Assembly (NCBI RefSeq): GCF_023227765.1
Contig: NZ_JALKBZ010000002.1
Span: 62,001-126,000 of the forward strand
Reading direction: 5' to 3'
Source of the DNA: Fuchsiella alkaliacetigena
GTDB lineage: Bacteria; Bacillota; Halanaerobiia; Halobacteroidales; Acetohalobiaceae
Length of the DNA: 64,000 bases
Both the position numbers and the translations under genes were made by a program. This document shows positions 50,834 through 61,242 of this stretch, piece after piece (the stretch's first letter is position 1; each line of letters opens with the position of its first letter). Below the pieces are notes generated by a model that did not search any database, was not told where the DNA came from, and saw nothing but the letters and a program-made list of their open reading frames with translations.

Positions 50834-51922
50834 CTAATAAGTATATCTAGAAATATTCAATAAAATCCCTACTCCAATCAACATAACTCCCAAAGAAGAA
50901 CCACCGTAACTAATAAAAGGTAAAGTCATTCCGGTAACAGGCATCGAACCAGTAACTACTCCAATATTAACTATCGCTTGCAAAGTAATTAACATTGTAA
51001 TACCTACTGCTAGTAAGCTAGCAAATAAATCCGGAGCATCTAAGGCTACTTTTAAACCTCGCCAAGCGAATAAAAAGAAGAGAGCAACTATCACCAATAC
51101 CCCTATAAAGCCTAACTCTTCCCCGATAATAGCAAAAATAAAATCTGTTCCTGGCTCCGGTAAATAAAAGAATTTCTGTCTACTCTGCCCAATTCCAGCT
51201 CCAAATAAACCTCCAGAACCTAGAGCATATAATGATTGAATAATATGAAAGCCTGAATCCAAAGGATCGCTCCAAGGATCTAAAAAAGCTAATAATCTTC
51301 GCCTACGATAAGGAGCACTAATAATCAAATAAGCCAACCCACCAGCTCCCGCCATACTTAAACCAAGCAGATGTTTTATTTTCACTCCTGCTGCTAAAAA
51401 CATTACCATTACAGTTCCAGCAATAGTAATTGTAGTACCTAAATCAGGTTGCATTAAAATCAAAGAACAGACTAAACCCAATACCAATAATGGAGGTATT
51501 AATCCTTTAGTAAAAGAATTTAATTTTTCCTGCTTAGTAGATAAATAATGAGCCATATAGATAACTATAGTTACCTTTACTATCTCCGAAGGTTGAATTC
51601 CTAAAGAACCAACCCCTAACCAGCGTCTAGAACCCCCCACTACTCTACCTATAAATAAAACTAGTACTAATAAAACTATACTACCTAATAAAGAGACTCG
51701 AGCTAATCTTTTATATATATTATAATCTATTTTCATAAATAACACCATAGCAATAATCCCCAAAGCCGACCAACCCAACTGACGTTTTAAAAAATAAAAG
51801 CTATCACCATAATCAGCATAAGCTCGAATAGAAGTAGAGCTAAAGACCATCATAATCCCAATTCCTAACAAGCTAATCACCGTAAAAAAGATTATAAAGT
51901 CCGGATTCTCTGCCTCTTTCAT
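50834..51922 (-). CDS. ftsW: SEDS peptidoglycan polymerase FtsW/SpoVE
   Basis: 362 residues with ten membrane helices. SEDS landmarks: RRWLGVGSLGIQPSEIVK near 98-115, QPDLGTT, catalytic-aspartate loop in LDPWSDPLDSGFHIIQS near 215-231, and TLPFISYGGSS near 335. Polymerises glycan strands with the SpoVD/PBP2-type partner encoded upstream. Between murD and murG, where Bacillus has spoVE; the FtsW/SpoVE distinction cannot be made from sequence alone. Confidence 0.93.
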   Translation of the reverse strand: MKEAENPDFIIFFTVISLLGIGIMMVFSSTSIRAYADYGDSFYFLKRQLGWSALGIIAMVLFMKIDYNIYKRLARVSLLGSIVLLVLVLFIGRVVGGSRRWLGVGSLGIQPSEIVKVTIVIYMAHYLSTKQEKLNSFTKGLIPPLLVLGLVCSLILMQPDLGTTITIAGTVMVMFLAAGVKIKHLLGLSMAGAGGLAYLIISAPYRRRRLLAFLDPWSDPLDSGFHIIQSLYALGSGGLFGAGIGQSRQKFFYLPEPGTDFIFAIIGEELGFIGVLVIVALFFLFAWRGLKVALDAPDLFASLLAVGITMLITLQAIVNIGVVTGSMPVTGMTLPFISYGGSSLGVMLIGVGILLNISRYTY

Positions 51923-51923
51923 T

Positions 51924-53288
51924 CTATTTCCCCCTTAAAGACATAACTGCCTGCTTAAACTTATTACCCCTTTCCTTATAACTGCTAAACATATCCCAGC
52001 TAGCACAGGCGGGCGATAAGAGAACTACATCCCCCGAAGTACTCAACTGATCAGCCCACTTCACCGCTTGAGAAATAGAATTTACTCTTTGAATATTATC
52101 CAAACCACTATTCAAAGTACTTTCTTCAATTTGATCGGCAGTTTCTCCTAATAAAATTAAGTGCTTAACATTATCAGCAATTTTTTTAGCAAATTCAGTA
52201 AAACAAGCTCCTTTATCCATTCCCCCTGCAATTAATATTAAGGGAGCCTCAAAGGTCTCTAAAGCCTTAGTAGCTGCAGCAACATTAGTTGCCTTAGAAT
52301 CATTTATATACTTTACACCCTCTATTGTAACTATTTCTTCTATTCTATGCTCTACTCCTTGAAAGTTCTTTAAAGTAAAGTTAATAACCTCTATAGAAAG
52401 TCCCCGCAACAAAGAAATAGCTATAGCTCCGAGAACATTTTCTAAGTTATGCGGGCCCTTAATTCCTATTTCTTCAACTCTAATTAAAGACTCTTGCTGA
52501 GCAGTCAAATCATTAATCACTACTCCATCTTTTACATAAAGTCCCCCTGCTAATTCCTCCTTCTGGCTAAAATAAACTACTTCAGCCGCAGACTTAGCAG
52601 CTAAGTCTCTTACAGTCTGATCATCATAGTTTAACACTAAATAATCATCTTCCAGCTGCTGAGCAGTTATCTCAGCTTTAGCAGCTACATAGTCTTCCCA
52701 AGAACTATGGCGATCTAAATGATCAGGAGTCAAGTTCAATATTAAAGCAATTTGTGGTCTAAATCTCTCAACATTCTCCAATTGAAAAGAGCTAATTTCA
52801 GCTATCACCACTCCTTGCTCACTGAGTTGAGGAACACAGCTGATTAAAGGACAGCCTATATTTCCTCCCACTTTTACCTCAGCCTCAGCAGCAGTAAATA
52901 TTTCACCGAGCAAAGTAGTAGTTGTAGTCTTCCCATTAGTTCCAGTAGTAGCTAAAATATCGGCTTTAGTAAAACGATAAGCTAACTCTATTTCACTCCA
53001 AATAGGAATCCCTAACTCTCTAGCTTTTTTTAGAATATCAATCTGACTAGGAACTCCCGGACTAATCACAATTAAATCTGTATCTGCAATCACCTTTTCA
53101 CTATGCCCACCTAAATCAAACTCTAAAGAGTAGTCTTCCAACTCTGCCAACTGCTCTGTTAATTTATCTGCGGGCTGTAAATCACTAACTACTACCTCAG
53201 CTCCTGCTTTAACTAAAAACTTAGCTACAGCTACTCCAGTTCTTTTACCTAATCCCAAAACTACTACTTTTTTATTTGCTAAATCCAT
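51924..53288 (-). CDS. murD: UDP-N-acetylmuramoylalanine-D-glutamate ligase MurD
   Basis: 454 residues. VVVLGLGKRTGVAVAKFL at the N terminus, ATTGTNGKTTTTTLL near 112, NLTPDHLDRH near 180, YINDSKATN near 318, and LLSPACASWDMFSSYKERG near the end. Adds D-glutamate. Almost abuts ftsW (1 nt). Confidence 0.96.
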   Translation of the reverse strand: MDLANKKVVVLGLGKRTGVAVAKFLVKAGAEVVVSDLQPADKLTEQLAELEDYSLEFDLGGHSEKVIADTDLIVISPGVPSQIDILKKARELGIPIWSEIELAYRFTKADILATTGTNGKTTTTTLLGEIFTAAEAEVKVGGNIGCPLISCVPQLSEQGVVIAEISSFQLENVERFRPQIALILNLTPDHLDRHSSWEDYVAAKAEITAQQLEDDYLVLNYDDQTVRDLAAKSAAEVVYFSQKEELAGGLYVKDGVVINDLTAQQESLIRVEEIGIKGPHNLENVLGAIAISLLRGLSIEVINFTLKNFQGVEHRIEEIVTIEGVKYINDSKATNVAAATKALETFEAPLILIAGGMDKGACFTEFAKKIADNVKHLILLGETADQIEESTLNSGLDNIQRVNSISQAVKWADQLSTSGDVVLLSPACASWDMFSSYKERGNKFKQAVMSLRGK

Positions 53289-53313
53289 TTTAAATTAGCC
53301 TACCTTTCTAAAA

Positions 53314-54273
53314 TCAAATCCCTGTTAATCCTAATAAGCCTAAAAAAGATAACACGGCTGCTAAAATCCAAAATCTAATTACTACTTTTGACTCTGCCCA
53401 ACCTTTTAGTTCAAAATGATGGTGTAAAGGACTCATTCTAAAAACTCGCTTTCCAGTTAATTTATAAGAAGTTACCTGAATAATAACTGCTAAAGTCTCT
53501 ATCACATAAACTCCACCAATAATAAGCAAAAAAAGCTGAGTTCTAGTTAAAACAGCAACTACAGCTATAGCTCCTCCTAAGGCTAAAGAACCAGTATCAC
53601 CCATAAAAACTTGAGCCGGATGGCTATTAAACCAAGCAAAGCCTAAACAACTACCGACAATGGCTACAGTAAAGCTAGCTAAATCATAATGACCAAAGCT
53701 TAAGCTGATAATGGTGTAACTAATAGCTACAATAATAGTCACTCCAGCTGCTAAACCATCGAGTCCATCGGTTAGATTAACAGCATTAGCAGTACCGATT
53801 ACTACCAAAATTACAAAAGGAATAAATAAAATCCCTAAATCTATACTATTTCCTAAAAAAGGAAGCAATACTTCTGAACCAATTTCTAGAGTATTAAGTA
53901 CATTATAGCCCAATAAGCCTCCAACTAACAGTTGACCTACCACTTTATGCTTAACCTTTAACCCTAAAGAACGATCAGCTATAATTTTAATCGAATCATC
54001 TAATAAGCCTATTAATCCATAACTTAAAGTTACAAATAGGGCCCAAAATAACTTATCAGTCACCTCAGTAAATAACAAAACAGCCGTCAATAACGAAATC
54101 AAGATAATTACTCCACCCATAGTAGGAGTTCCGCTTTTTTCCAAATGTCTTTTCGGGCCCACCTCTCTAATATTTTGACCTAACTTCAATTTACGTAAAA
54201 GTTTAATAATTATTGGCCCCACTAATAAAGCAAAAGCAAAAGCAACAGCAGCTGTATATACTAAATCAATCAC
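53314..54273 (-). CDS. mraY: Phospho-N-acetylmuramoyl-pentapeptide transferase MraY
   Basis: 319 residues with about ten membrane helices. PNPT signatures: KSGTPTMGGVIIL near 46, LLDDSIKI near 88, NAVNLTDGLDGLAAG near 160, and MGDTGSLALG near 221; SPLHHHFELKGW is MraY-specific. Makes lipid I. GTG start directly behind the murF stop, with GAGGGG upstream. Confidence 0.96.
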   Translation of the reverse strand: MIDLVYTAAVAFAFALLVGPIIIKLLRKLKLGQNIREVGPKRHLEKSGTPTMGGVIILISLLTAVLLFTEVTDKLFWALFVTLSYGLIGLLDDSIKIIADRSLGLKVKHKVVGQLLVGGLLGYNVLNTLEIGSEVLLPFLGNSIDLGILFIPFVILVVIGTANAVNLTDGLDGLAAGVTIIVAISYTIISLSFGHYDLASFTVAIVGSCLGFAWFNSHPAQVFMGDTGSLALGGAIAVVAVLTRTQLFLLIIGGVYVIETLAVIIQVTSYKLTGKRVFRMSPLHHHFELKGWAESKVVIRFWILAAVLSFLGLLGLTGI

Positions 54274-55728
54274 CTATTCCAACCCCTCTCCAACTGATTT
54301 ATAGTTCTCAGTAGCAGGGATTAATTCTTGATCAACCTTAGCCAACAAAGAAGTCTCTACTTCCTCCAAACTCATTCCCCGAGAACCTTTAAGTAAGATT
54401 GTATCATTTGCTTCCAGCAACTGCAACAAATAAGTAACAATTTCTCTATTATTACTACATCTAAACACTTTATCTGCAGCTAAGCCAATCTCTTTCGCCT
54501 CCTGAGCTATTAAGGCTGCTAAATCACCCACAGTAAATAAATAATCCACTTTTCGAGCTAAAATATCCTCCGCTAACTGTCGATGAGCCTCCTCAGCAAC
54601 TGGGCCCAGCTCCAACATATCTCCTAAAACAGCTATAGAACGACCATCTTCTTTAGCTAAACTATTTAATAACTGCAATCCAGCGCGCATTGAAGTAGGA
54701 TTAGCATTATAAGCATCATTAATTAAGGTTATTCCCGCCGCTAATTCTTTAATATCTCCTCGCATTTCTGTTAGCTTTGGTTTAGCTAATCCCTTTTTAA
54801 TACTATCCATACTTAAACCTAATTGTAAAGCAACTCCTATAGCAGCTAGAGAATTATAAACATTATACTCTCCCGACAAAGGCAGCTCTAGCTTAAACTC
54901 CTCTTTAGCAAACTCAACCACAAACTCCAAGCCAGCCATTCCCAAATCCTGAACCTCTTTAACCTGCAGCTCATTATCGACCTCATAACCATAATAAAAA
55001 ACCTCAGCCTCGCTCTGAACAGCCATTCTCCTCAAATATTGATCATCACCATTCAACACAGCACAACCATGCTTAGGTAAAGCCTTAACTAACTCACTTT
55101 TAGCTAAAGCAATATTTTCTAAACTACCTAAGCATTCCAGATGACTTAAACCTATATTGGTAATCACTCCTAGTTCAGGTTGAGCAATCTCAGCTAACTG
55201 CTCAATCTCTCCTAAACCACGCATAGCCATTTCTACCACAGCTGCTTGATGAGAAGAATCCAATCTAAACAGAGTTAAAGGCAACCCAAACTCATTATTG
55301 TAGTTGCCCTTAGTTTTTAATATTTTTAACTCTGTTGCTAATACTGAAGCTATCAAATCTTTGGTAGTAGTTTTACCAGTACTCCCGGTTACACCAATTA
55401 TTGGTATTTCAAAAAGACTTCGATAATATTTCGCTAAATCCTGCAAAGCCTGCTTAGTATCGGCAACACCAATTACCAACTCATCGTTTAAGAATTCGTA
55501 ATCAACAGCTCGCTGAGCTTCAATCACTACTCCCTTAGCGCCTGCTCCCAAAGCCTCCTTTACAAAGTCATGACCATCAAAATTATCACCAGGAATAGCA
55601 AAAAACAGTTCTTCTTTATCAACAGTCCTAGAATCAATAGAAACTCCCTGAATTTGATCATTATAATTACCGTTAATTAAATTACCATTTAATTCTATAA
55701 TAAATTCTTTAACTTTAATCGACTCCAT
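54274..55728 (-). CDS. murF: UDP-MurNAc-tripeptide-D-alanyl-D-alanine ligase MurF
   Basis: 484 residues. GVSIDSRTV near the N terminus, VTGSTGKTTTKDLI near 118, GNYNNEFGLPLT near 142, and DAYNANPTSM near 338. Adds D-Ala-D-Ala. Starts 21 nt after murE. Confidence 0.95.
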   Translation of the reverse strand: MESIKVKEFIIELNGNLINGNYNDQIQGVSIDSRTVDKEELFFAIPGDNFDGHDFVKEALGAGAKGVVIEAQRAVDYEFLNDELVIGVADTKQALQDLAKYYRSLFEIPIIGVTGSTGKTTTKDLIASVLATELKILKTKGNYNNEFGLPLTLFRLDSSHQAAVVEMAMRGLGEIEQLAEIAQPELGVITNIGLSHLECLGSLENIALAKSELVKALPKHGCAVLNGDDQYLRRMAVQSEAEVFYYGYEVDNELQVKEVQDLGMAGLEFVVEFAKEEFKLELPLSGEYNVYNSLAAIGVALQLGLSMDSIKKGLAKPKLTEMRGDIKELAAGITLINDAYNANPTSMRAGLQLLNSLAKEDGRSIAVLGDMLELGPVAEEAHRQLAEDILARKVDYLFTVGDLAALIAQEAKEIGLAADKVFRCSNNREIVTYLLQLLEANDTILLKGSRGMSLEEVETSLLAKVDQELIPATENYKSVGEGLE

Positions 55729-55749
55729 ATGCCTTCACCTCTATTTAAA

Positions 55750-57231
55750 CTATCCCCTTAATTCCGCTAAAGCTTCTCTAGCTACCTGACGATCATCAAA
55801 GGGAATAGTTTTATCCTTTAAAATTTGATAAGTCTCATGTCCTTTCCCCACAATAAACACTAAATCTTGAGCTTCAGCCAACTCAATTCCCTGCCTTATA
55901 GCCTGCCTTCGCTCTTCTATAATCAAATAATCTTGCTTAGCTATCTTACCTTGTTCTTTGATACCAACTTCTATATCATCGATAATTGCTTGTGGATCTT
56001 CACTACGAGGATTATCCGAAGTGATAATTGAAAAATCAGCTAACTCCATAGCTATCTGGCCCATTAATGGTCTTTTAGTACGATCTCTATCACCACCACA
56101 ACCAAAAACTAAAATAATCCTGCCTTCAACAAAGTCCTGAGCCGTTTCCAAAATATTTTCTAAACTATCAGGAGTATGAGCATAATCTACTATTACTCCA
56201 AAATCTTGACCTTCATTTATAATCTCAAACCTACCTGCTACACCTTCCACCTTTTCTAAACCTGCTTTAATATCGTCTGAATCAATCCCTAAAGCAATTC
56301 CAACCCCCAAAGCAGCCAAAGTATTGTATACATTAAATAAACCCGTCAAATTCAAATCTAACTCCAATTCACCATTAGCAGTTTCAGCTAAAAAGTCAAC
56401 TCCAGTAGGACTAATAGTTATCTCTCTAGCCTTTAAATTAGCATCCTTTTCTATGCTATAAGTAAGAGTTGCAGGACGACTGCTTTTCAGAATATCTTCG
56501 GCATAAGGATCATCTATATTTATAATTGCTGTTTTTTCTTCATCATCATCCAGTTCCGCAAACAAGATTCTTTTAGCCGCTAAATACTCCTCTAAAGAAT
56601 CATGGAAATCAAGATGATCCTGAGTAATATTAGTAAAGATAGCAATATCAAAATCAATCTGATTAACCCGCTTTAAGCTTAAAGCATGTGAAGAAACCTC
56701 CATTACTACATGAGTAACACCTTCCTCCACCATCTCAGCTAATAGTGACTGTAAATCTAAAGCTTCCGGAGTGGTTCTTTCAGTCTCTAAATTACGATCT
56801 CCAATCTGATTTTCAATAGTACCTACTAAGCCGGACTTATAACCAGCCTCTCGAAGTATAGAATTAACTAAATAAGTAGTAGTGGTCTTTCCATTAGTTC
56901 CAGTTACTCCAACTACCTTTAATTTACGCGACGGATGATCATAAAACTCTGCACTAACTACCGCCAAAGCTAGACGATTATCAGCAGTTTTGATTATCGG
57001 AATCCAATTAGGAGCTTCTATCTCTCTTTCAACTAATAAGGCTTGAGCTCCATTTTCAATAGCTTCTTCTATATAGTTATGACCATCCTGAGTAAAACCG
57101 TCTATACAAACAAAGATTTCTCCCGCTTCAACTTTTCTAGAATCATAAGCTATTCCTGTAATTTCTACTGTCAAATCACCCTGTAACCTTTGATAGTCTA
57201 AATCAGCAATTAAACTACTTAGTTCCTTCAC
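55750..57231 (-). CDS. murE: UDP-MurNAc-L-Ala-D-Glu-2,6-diaminopimelate ligase MurE
   Basis: 493 residues. GIAYDSRKVEAGEIFVC near 27, VTGTNGKTTTTYLV near 108, TTPEALDLQ near 153, VDYAHTPDSLE near 350, and the motif DNPRSEDPQ near 405, which corresponds to the DNPR motif of meso-DAP-adding MurE enzymes. GTG start behind GGGGAGGAAAG. Confidence 0.95.
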   Translation of the reverse strand: MKELSSLIADLDYQRLQGDLTVEITGIAYDSRKVEAGEIFVCIDGFTQDGHNYIEEAIENGAQALLVEREIEAPNWIPIIKTADNRLALAVVSAEFYDHPSRKLKVVGVTGTNGKTTTTYLVNSILREAGYKSGLVGTIENQIGDRNLETERTTPEALDLQSLLAEMVEEGVTHVVMEVSSHALSLKRVNQIDFDIAIFTNITQDHLDFHDSLEEYLAAKRILFAELDDDEEKTAIINIDDPYAEDILKSSRPATLTYSIEKDANLKAREITISPTGVDFLAETANGELELDLNLTGLFNVYNTLAALGVGIALGIDSDDIKAGLEKVEGVAGRFEIINEGQDFGVIVDYAHTPDSLENILETAQDFVEGRIILVFGCGGDRDRTKRPLMGQIAMELADFSIITSDNPRSEDPQAIIDDIEVGIKEQGKIAKQDYLIIEERRQAIRQGIELAEAQDLVFIVGKGHETYQILKDKTIPFDDRQVAREALAELRG

Positions 57232-57300
57232 AGCTCTTTCCTCCCCTATTTTACTTGCTTGCTATATATTATTTTATAAATCAGCTAATCTATTCTTAAT

Positions 57301-59385
57301 TTACTGCAATTTAACTTCAATCGTAGCTCCCGCTTCTACTCTAACTCCTGGCTCAAAGCTCTGCTCCACAATTAAACCACTCTCGGCCGCTCCTGACTCT
57401 AGCTCTAATCCTAATTTACTAGCTAATTCTTCGGCTTCATCTAAAGTCATATCTACAAAATCAGGCATAAGTAAGGTATAACGACTCCTACTTACCCTAG
57501 AGTCTTCAGTAAATAAAATTACCGTTGTTCCCTCCCTTACCTTAGCTCCAGCATAAGGAAGCTGCTCCACAACTTCATCCCCAGTGCCTTCTATTTTAAA
57601 ATTCAAGCCTAGCTCCCGCAATTTAAAATCAGCCTCTTCTAAAGAAAGCCCCTCTACATCTGGTATTTCTACTTCTTCAAAGTCTTCTGCTAACTGCGAA
57701 CCCTTCTCACTAGGAGGTATCTCCAGATAACGAACTACATCCTTAGCTACTTTATTGAAAACAGGAGCAGCTACCTGAGAGCCATAATAAGGATAGCTAG
57801 TAACTCCTTTAAAAGCAGCTAAAATTACTAACTGCGGATCATCCAAAGGCATAATTCCTATAAAAGATGAATCATACTTATCAACTCCGTAGTGTTTAGC
57901 TGTACCAGTTTTACCTCCAACCCTATAACCAGGAATTTGTGCTTTTTCTCCTGAGCCTTCAGTAACTACTCCTTCCAACAAATCATGCATAGTTTGAGAT
58001 GTTTCCTCAGAAACTACCTGTCTCACCTTTTGTGGTTCAAATTTTTCAATAATCTCTCCTTCATTATCTTTTATTTTATCTACTAATCTAGGCTGTAGCA
58101 ATACCCCATTATTAGCCACTGCTGAAACAGCAGTAGTTAATTGAATAGGAGTTACAGATATTCCGTGACCAAAAGACATAGTAGCCAACTCTACTGGACC
58201 CACTTCCTCTTGAGCATAAAGCTGTCCTCTAGCCTCTCCAGGCAAATTAATCCTAGTAGCATCCCCAAAACCATAACCTTTAGTATATCTATAGAAGTCG
58301 TCTCTGCCAACTCTTTGCCCTACTTGCACAAAACCTGGATTGCAAGAATTAGCAACTACTTCCGCAAAGCTCTGGCCACCATGTCCTCCAGAACGCCAGC
58401 AGTTAATTTTTTCCCCTTCCACCTTAATATAACCTGGGCAAAAAAAGCTGTCACTAACATTAACCGCACCTTCTTCTAAACCAACTGAAGCAGTAATGAT
58501 TTTAAATGTAGAGCCTGGTTCATAAGAATCAGAAACAGCAGCATTTCTCCAAGAACTAGGGGAATATTCAGCAAAATTATTAGGATCATAACTAGGTTGA
58601 TTAGCCAAAGCTAATACGCTACCATCACGAGGATCCATCACCAATATAGTTCCCCCTTCAGCTTCATTAATCTGCAAAGCATTTTCTAGCTCTCTTTCAG
58701 CAATATACTGAACTACATGATCTATTGTTAAATGTATATCATTTCCATCATTAGCATCTAAATATCTTTCTACCCCTTCTGGAATTTCGTGTCCTGCCGC
58801 ATCTTTTTCTACCATTATTCTACCAGGAGTTCCTCTAAGCATATCATCATAAGTCAGCTCCAAACCATTTAAACCTTGATTATCAACTCCAGTAAATCCT
58901 AAAATATGAGCAGCCAAGCTGCCTTTAGGATAAAAGCGCCGGCTTTCTTCAGTAAAACTAATACCAGTTAAATCTAGTTCTCTAACTCTTTCAGCTTTTT
59001 CCGAAGGAACTCTACGTGCTAAGTATACAGCATAAGCTCTTCTAGTAATTAGCTCATAAATCTCATCATACTCCACACTCAAAACTGAATCTAATTCAGC
59101 AGCTACTTGTTCAGGGTCTTCAATTTCTGGAGGCAAAGCTACTATAGTATCTGCACTACCACTAATAGCTAGCTCTTCCCCAGTACGATCATAAATGAAA
59201 CCCCGCTGAGGCTCTACTTTTAACTTTCTTAAACGTTGCTCTAAAGCTAACTGTTGATAAAAATCACTTCTATAAATTTGAATCCAAGCTAATCTAAAAA
59301 CTGTTATACACATAATAAAAACTACAATCAGGAAAAGATAAAATATCCTCTTCCTAATTTGTAGTTCAGATTGATTCATCAACAT
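57301..59385 (-). CDS. spoVD: Penicillin-binding protein, SpoVD/PBP2 type with two PASTA domains
   Basis: 694 residues. N-terminal membrane helix near 13-33, dimerisation domain (PQRGFIYDRTGEELA), transpeptidase domain with the active-site Ser in EPGSTFKIITA near 286, SxN variant SCNPG, and KTGTAKH near 500. Two PASTA repeats follow (EIPDVEGLSLEEADFKL near 577 and MPDFVDMTLDEAEELA near 640). It cross-links septal or spore cortex peptidoglycan. Only this class B PBP is in the cluster, so it may serve division and sporulation; the PASTA pair favours SpoVD-like. Confidence 0.92.
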   Translation of the reverse strand: MLMNQSELQIRKRIFYLFLIVVFIMCITVFRLAWIQIYRSDFYQQLALEQRLRKLKVEPQRGFIYDRTGEELAISGSADTIVALPPEIEDPEQVAAELDSVLSVEYDEIYELITRRAYAVYLARRVPSEKAERVRELDLTGISFTEESRRFYPKGSLAAHILGFTGVDNQGLNGLELTYDDMLRGTPGRIMVEKDAAGHEIPEGVERYLDANDGNDIHLTIDHVVQYIAERELENALQINEAEGGTILVMDPRDGSVLALANQPSYDPNNFAEYSPSSWRNAAVSDSYEPGSTFKIITASVGLEEGAVNVSDSFFCPGYIKVEGEKINCWRSGGHGGQSFAEVVANSCNPGFVQVGQRVGRDDFYRYTKGYGFGDATRINLPGEARGQLYAQEEVGPVELATMSFGHGISVTPIQLTTAVSAVANNGVLLQPRLVDKIKDNEGEIIEKFEPQKVRQVVSEETSQTMHDLLEGVVTEGSGEKAQIPGYRVGGKTGTAKHYGVDKYDSSFIGIMPLDDPQLVILAAFKGVTSYPYYGSQVAAPVFNKVAKDVVRYLEIPPSEKGSQLAEDFEEVEIPDVEGLSLEEADFKLRELGLNFKIEGTGDEVVEQLPYAGAKVREGTTVILFTEDSRVSRSRYTLLMPDFVDMTLDEAEELASKLGLELESGAAESGLIVEQSFEPGVRVEAGATIEVKLQ

Positions 59386-59437
59386 ACCCCCTAAATAACA
59401 TAATTACCGAGGGACTATATTTTATTTTATCAATAAT

Positions 59438-59974
59438 TTACTCTTCTAAAGTCCCTGCTCTTAATTGAGTTAAACCTTTAAACCAAGTAGATATTCTTTT
59501 TCCTAAATATCTAAAATCAATAATACCTTCCGATGCTCCTTTTTCTTCTTTAGCAATTTTTTGAGTTGATGCTTTTTTATCATTCAAGCTTAAGTAATTA
59601 ACCTGTTTAGGCTCTACCATTCCTAGCTCTTCTTTAGCAACCTTTTCTATTCTCTTTAGAGATTTAGAACTAGAAATTTCTAACTGCATAGTTCTCTTTT
59701 TTTCCTCTAAAACTTCAACTTCACGCTGTAATTTATTAATTTCAGTAGCAGTTTGATTTATCTTTACATATTTATTGATATAAAGAATCCCAAATACAAC
59801 TATAATTCCAATTAATAAAGCATAAACAAACATATATAATACACTTTTTTTTCGGTTAAGCAAAGTTGACTTTTTAACCTGCTGGGCTGAGTTTTGATAA
59901 TCTTTAGCAGTAGAAGTAACATGTTTATAATCTTTAATTTTATTCTCCCTATCTACTACTATCACTCTATTCAC
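59438..59974 (-). CDS. ftsL: Cell division protein FtsL
   Basis: 178 residues. A basic N-terminal tail, one membrane helix near 45-66, then a coiled coil (IDKLQREVEVLEEKKR-type stretch near 78-100) and ELGMVEPKQVNYLSL, the usual FtsL end of the leucine-zipper region. The C-terminal extension is longer than usual. Position between rsmH and the PBP supports the call. The start is GTG. Confidence 0.85.
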   Translation of the reverse strand: MNRVIVVDRENKIKDYKHVTSTAKDYQNSAQQVKKSTLLNRKKSVLYMFVYALLIGIIVVFGILYINKYVKINQTATEINKLQREVEVLEEKKRTMQLEISSSKSLKRIEKVAKEELGMVEPKQVNYLSLNDKKASTQKIAKEEKGASEGIIDFRYLGKRISTWFKGLTQLRAGTLEE

Positions 59975-59998
59975 CTACCCCCTATTTTAGAACTTATA

Positions 59999-60934
59999 TT
60001 AAATCTTTTCAGCCACCCTAAGCTTAGCACTTCTAGCCCTCCTATTTTTAGCTACTTCCTCTTCAGTGGCTACAATCGGCTTTTTGGTAATTATTTTTAG
60101 TTGTGGCTCTTGATCACAATTACAAATAGGAAAATCAGGTGGACAAATACATTTCCGAGCTAAATCTTTGAATTTATGTTTAACAATTCGATCTTCCAAA
60201 GAATGAAAGGTAATAATCGCTATTCTGCCTCCAACTTTAAGAGTAGGAACTATATTTTCAATTGTTTTCTCAATAACTTCTAGTTCATTATTAACTGCAA
60301 TTCTTAAAGCTTGAAAAGTACGAGTAGCCGGATGAGGACCTTTACGTCTAGCTCCAGCTGGAATAGCTGCTTTAATTATATCTACTAATTCCGTAGTTAA
60401 TTCTATAGGCTTTTTCTGACGATAATCAATAATAAATTCTGCAATTCTGCTGGCCCACCGTTCTTCACCATATTCACTGATCATCTTTTCTAGCTCCGAC
60501 TGCGGTAAGTTATTCAAAAGATCTGCAGCTGTAGTCTCAGTTGCTTTTCCCATCCGCATATCTAAAGGCGCTTCCTGACGATAACTGAAACCTCGCTCAG
60601 CAGTATCTAGCTGATGAGAAGAAACCCCCAAATCAAATAAGTAGCCATCAACCTGTTCAACTCTTAATTCAGTTAATATTTGAAGTATATTTTTAAAATT
60701 ATCATTGATCAACTTAACCTGTGGCTTTACCTCAGCTAACTTTTTTCGAGCAGCTTCTATAGCAGTAGAGTCACGATCAATTCCAATTAAAAAACCATTA
60801 GCCCCTATTTGCTTAGCAATTTCTAAAGCATGTCCTGCTCCACCTAAAGTAGCATCTACATAACATCCACCTTTTTTACAGCTCAAAGCCTTAATAGTCT
60901 CTACAAGCAACACCGGTATATGATTAAAATTCAT
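59999..60934 (-). CDS. rsmH: 16S rRNA m4C1402 methyltransferase RsmH
   Basis: 311 residues from the ATG at 60934, which gives the standard N terminus MNFNHIPVLLVETI. GGAGHA near 33 is the SAM-binding loop, with DATLGGAGH, DLGVSSHQLD near 103, RGFSYRQEAPLDMRM near 115, ARRKGPHPATRTFQALRI near 205, and FHSLEDRIVK near 250. First gene of the dcw cluster; mraZ, which usually precedes it, is absent. Confidence 0.95.
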   Translation of the reverse strand: MNFNHIPVLLVETIKALSCKKGGCYVDATLGGAGHALEIAKQIGANGFLIGIDRDSTAIEAARKKLAEVKPQVKLINDNFKNILQILTELRVEQVDGYLFDLGVSSHQLDTAERGFSYRQEAPLDMRMGKATETTAADLLNNLPQSELEKMISEYGEERWASRIAEFIIDYRQKKPIELTTELVDIIKAAIPAGARRKGPHPATRTFQALRIAVNNELEVIEKTIENIVPTLKVGGRIAIITFHSLEDRIVKHKFKDLARKCICPPDFPICNCDQEPQLKIITKKPIVATEEEVAKNRRARSAKLRVAEKI

Positions 60935-60946
60935 TTTATCCCTCAT

Positions 60947-61242
60947 TTTATAATATCTTTAATTTAATATTTTGAAAAAGATATAACAACCCAGTATAAC
61001 TCAGTTTTGTTAGTTTTTTAACATAACTTAATTACAAAAAAATTATTACTATTTTCCTAAAAAAGTGTCTACTATAATTTCAATATTCTAGGCCAGTAGT
61101 AAAAATCCTTTAATTTTAGAATAATAATCTGTCTTCAAAATATCTATTTAAATAACTATTAAAAATCTTTCACTACTTTTATATTATTGCATATAATAAA
61201 TAGTAAACAGGTTAACTATTTTTAAAGGGGAGGATCACTATA
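60947..61242. other. Divergent intergenic region, no mraZ
   Basis: About 300 nt of AT-rich DNA between the divergently read rsmH and the 41-aa ORF. It must hold the promoter of the dcw cluster, but I see no clear canonical element; TATAAT near 61191-61196 faces the small ORF. There is no mraZ reading frame. Confidence 0.5.
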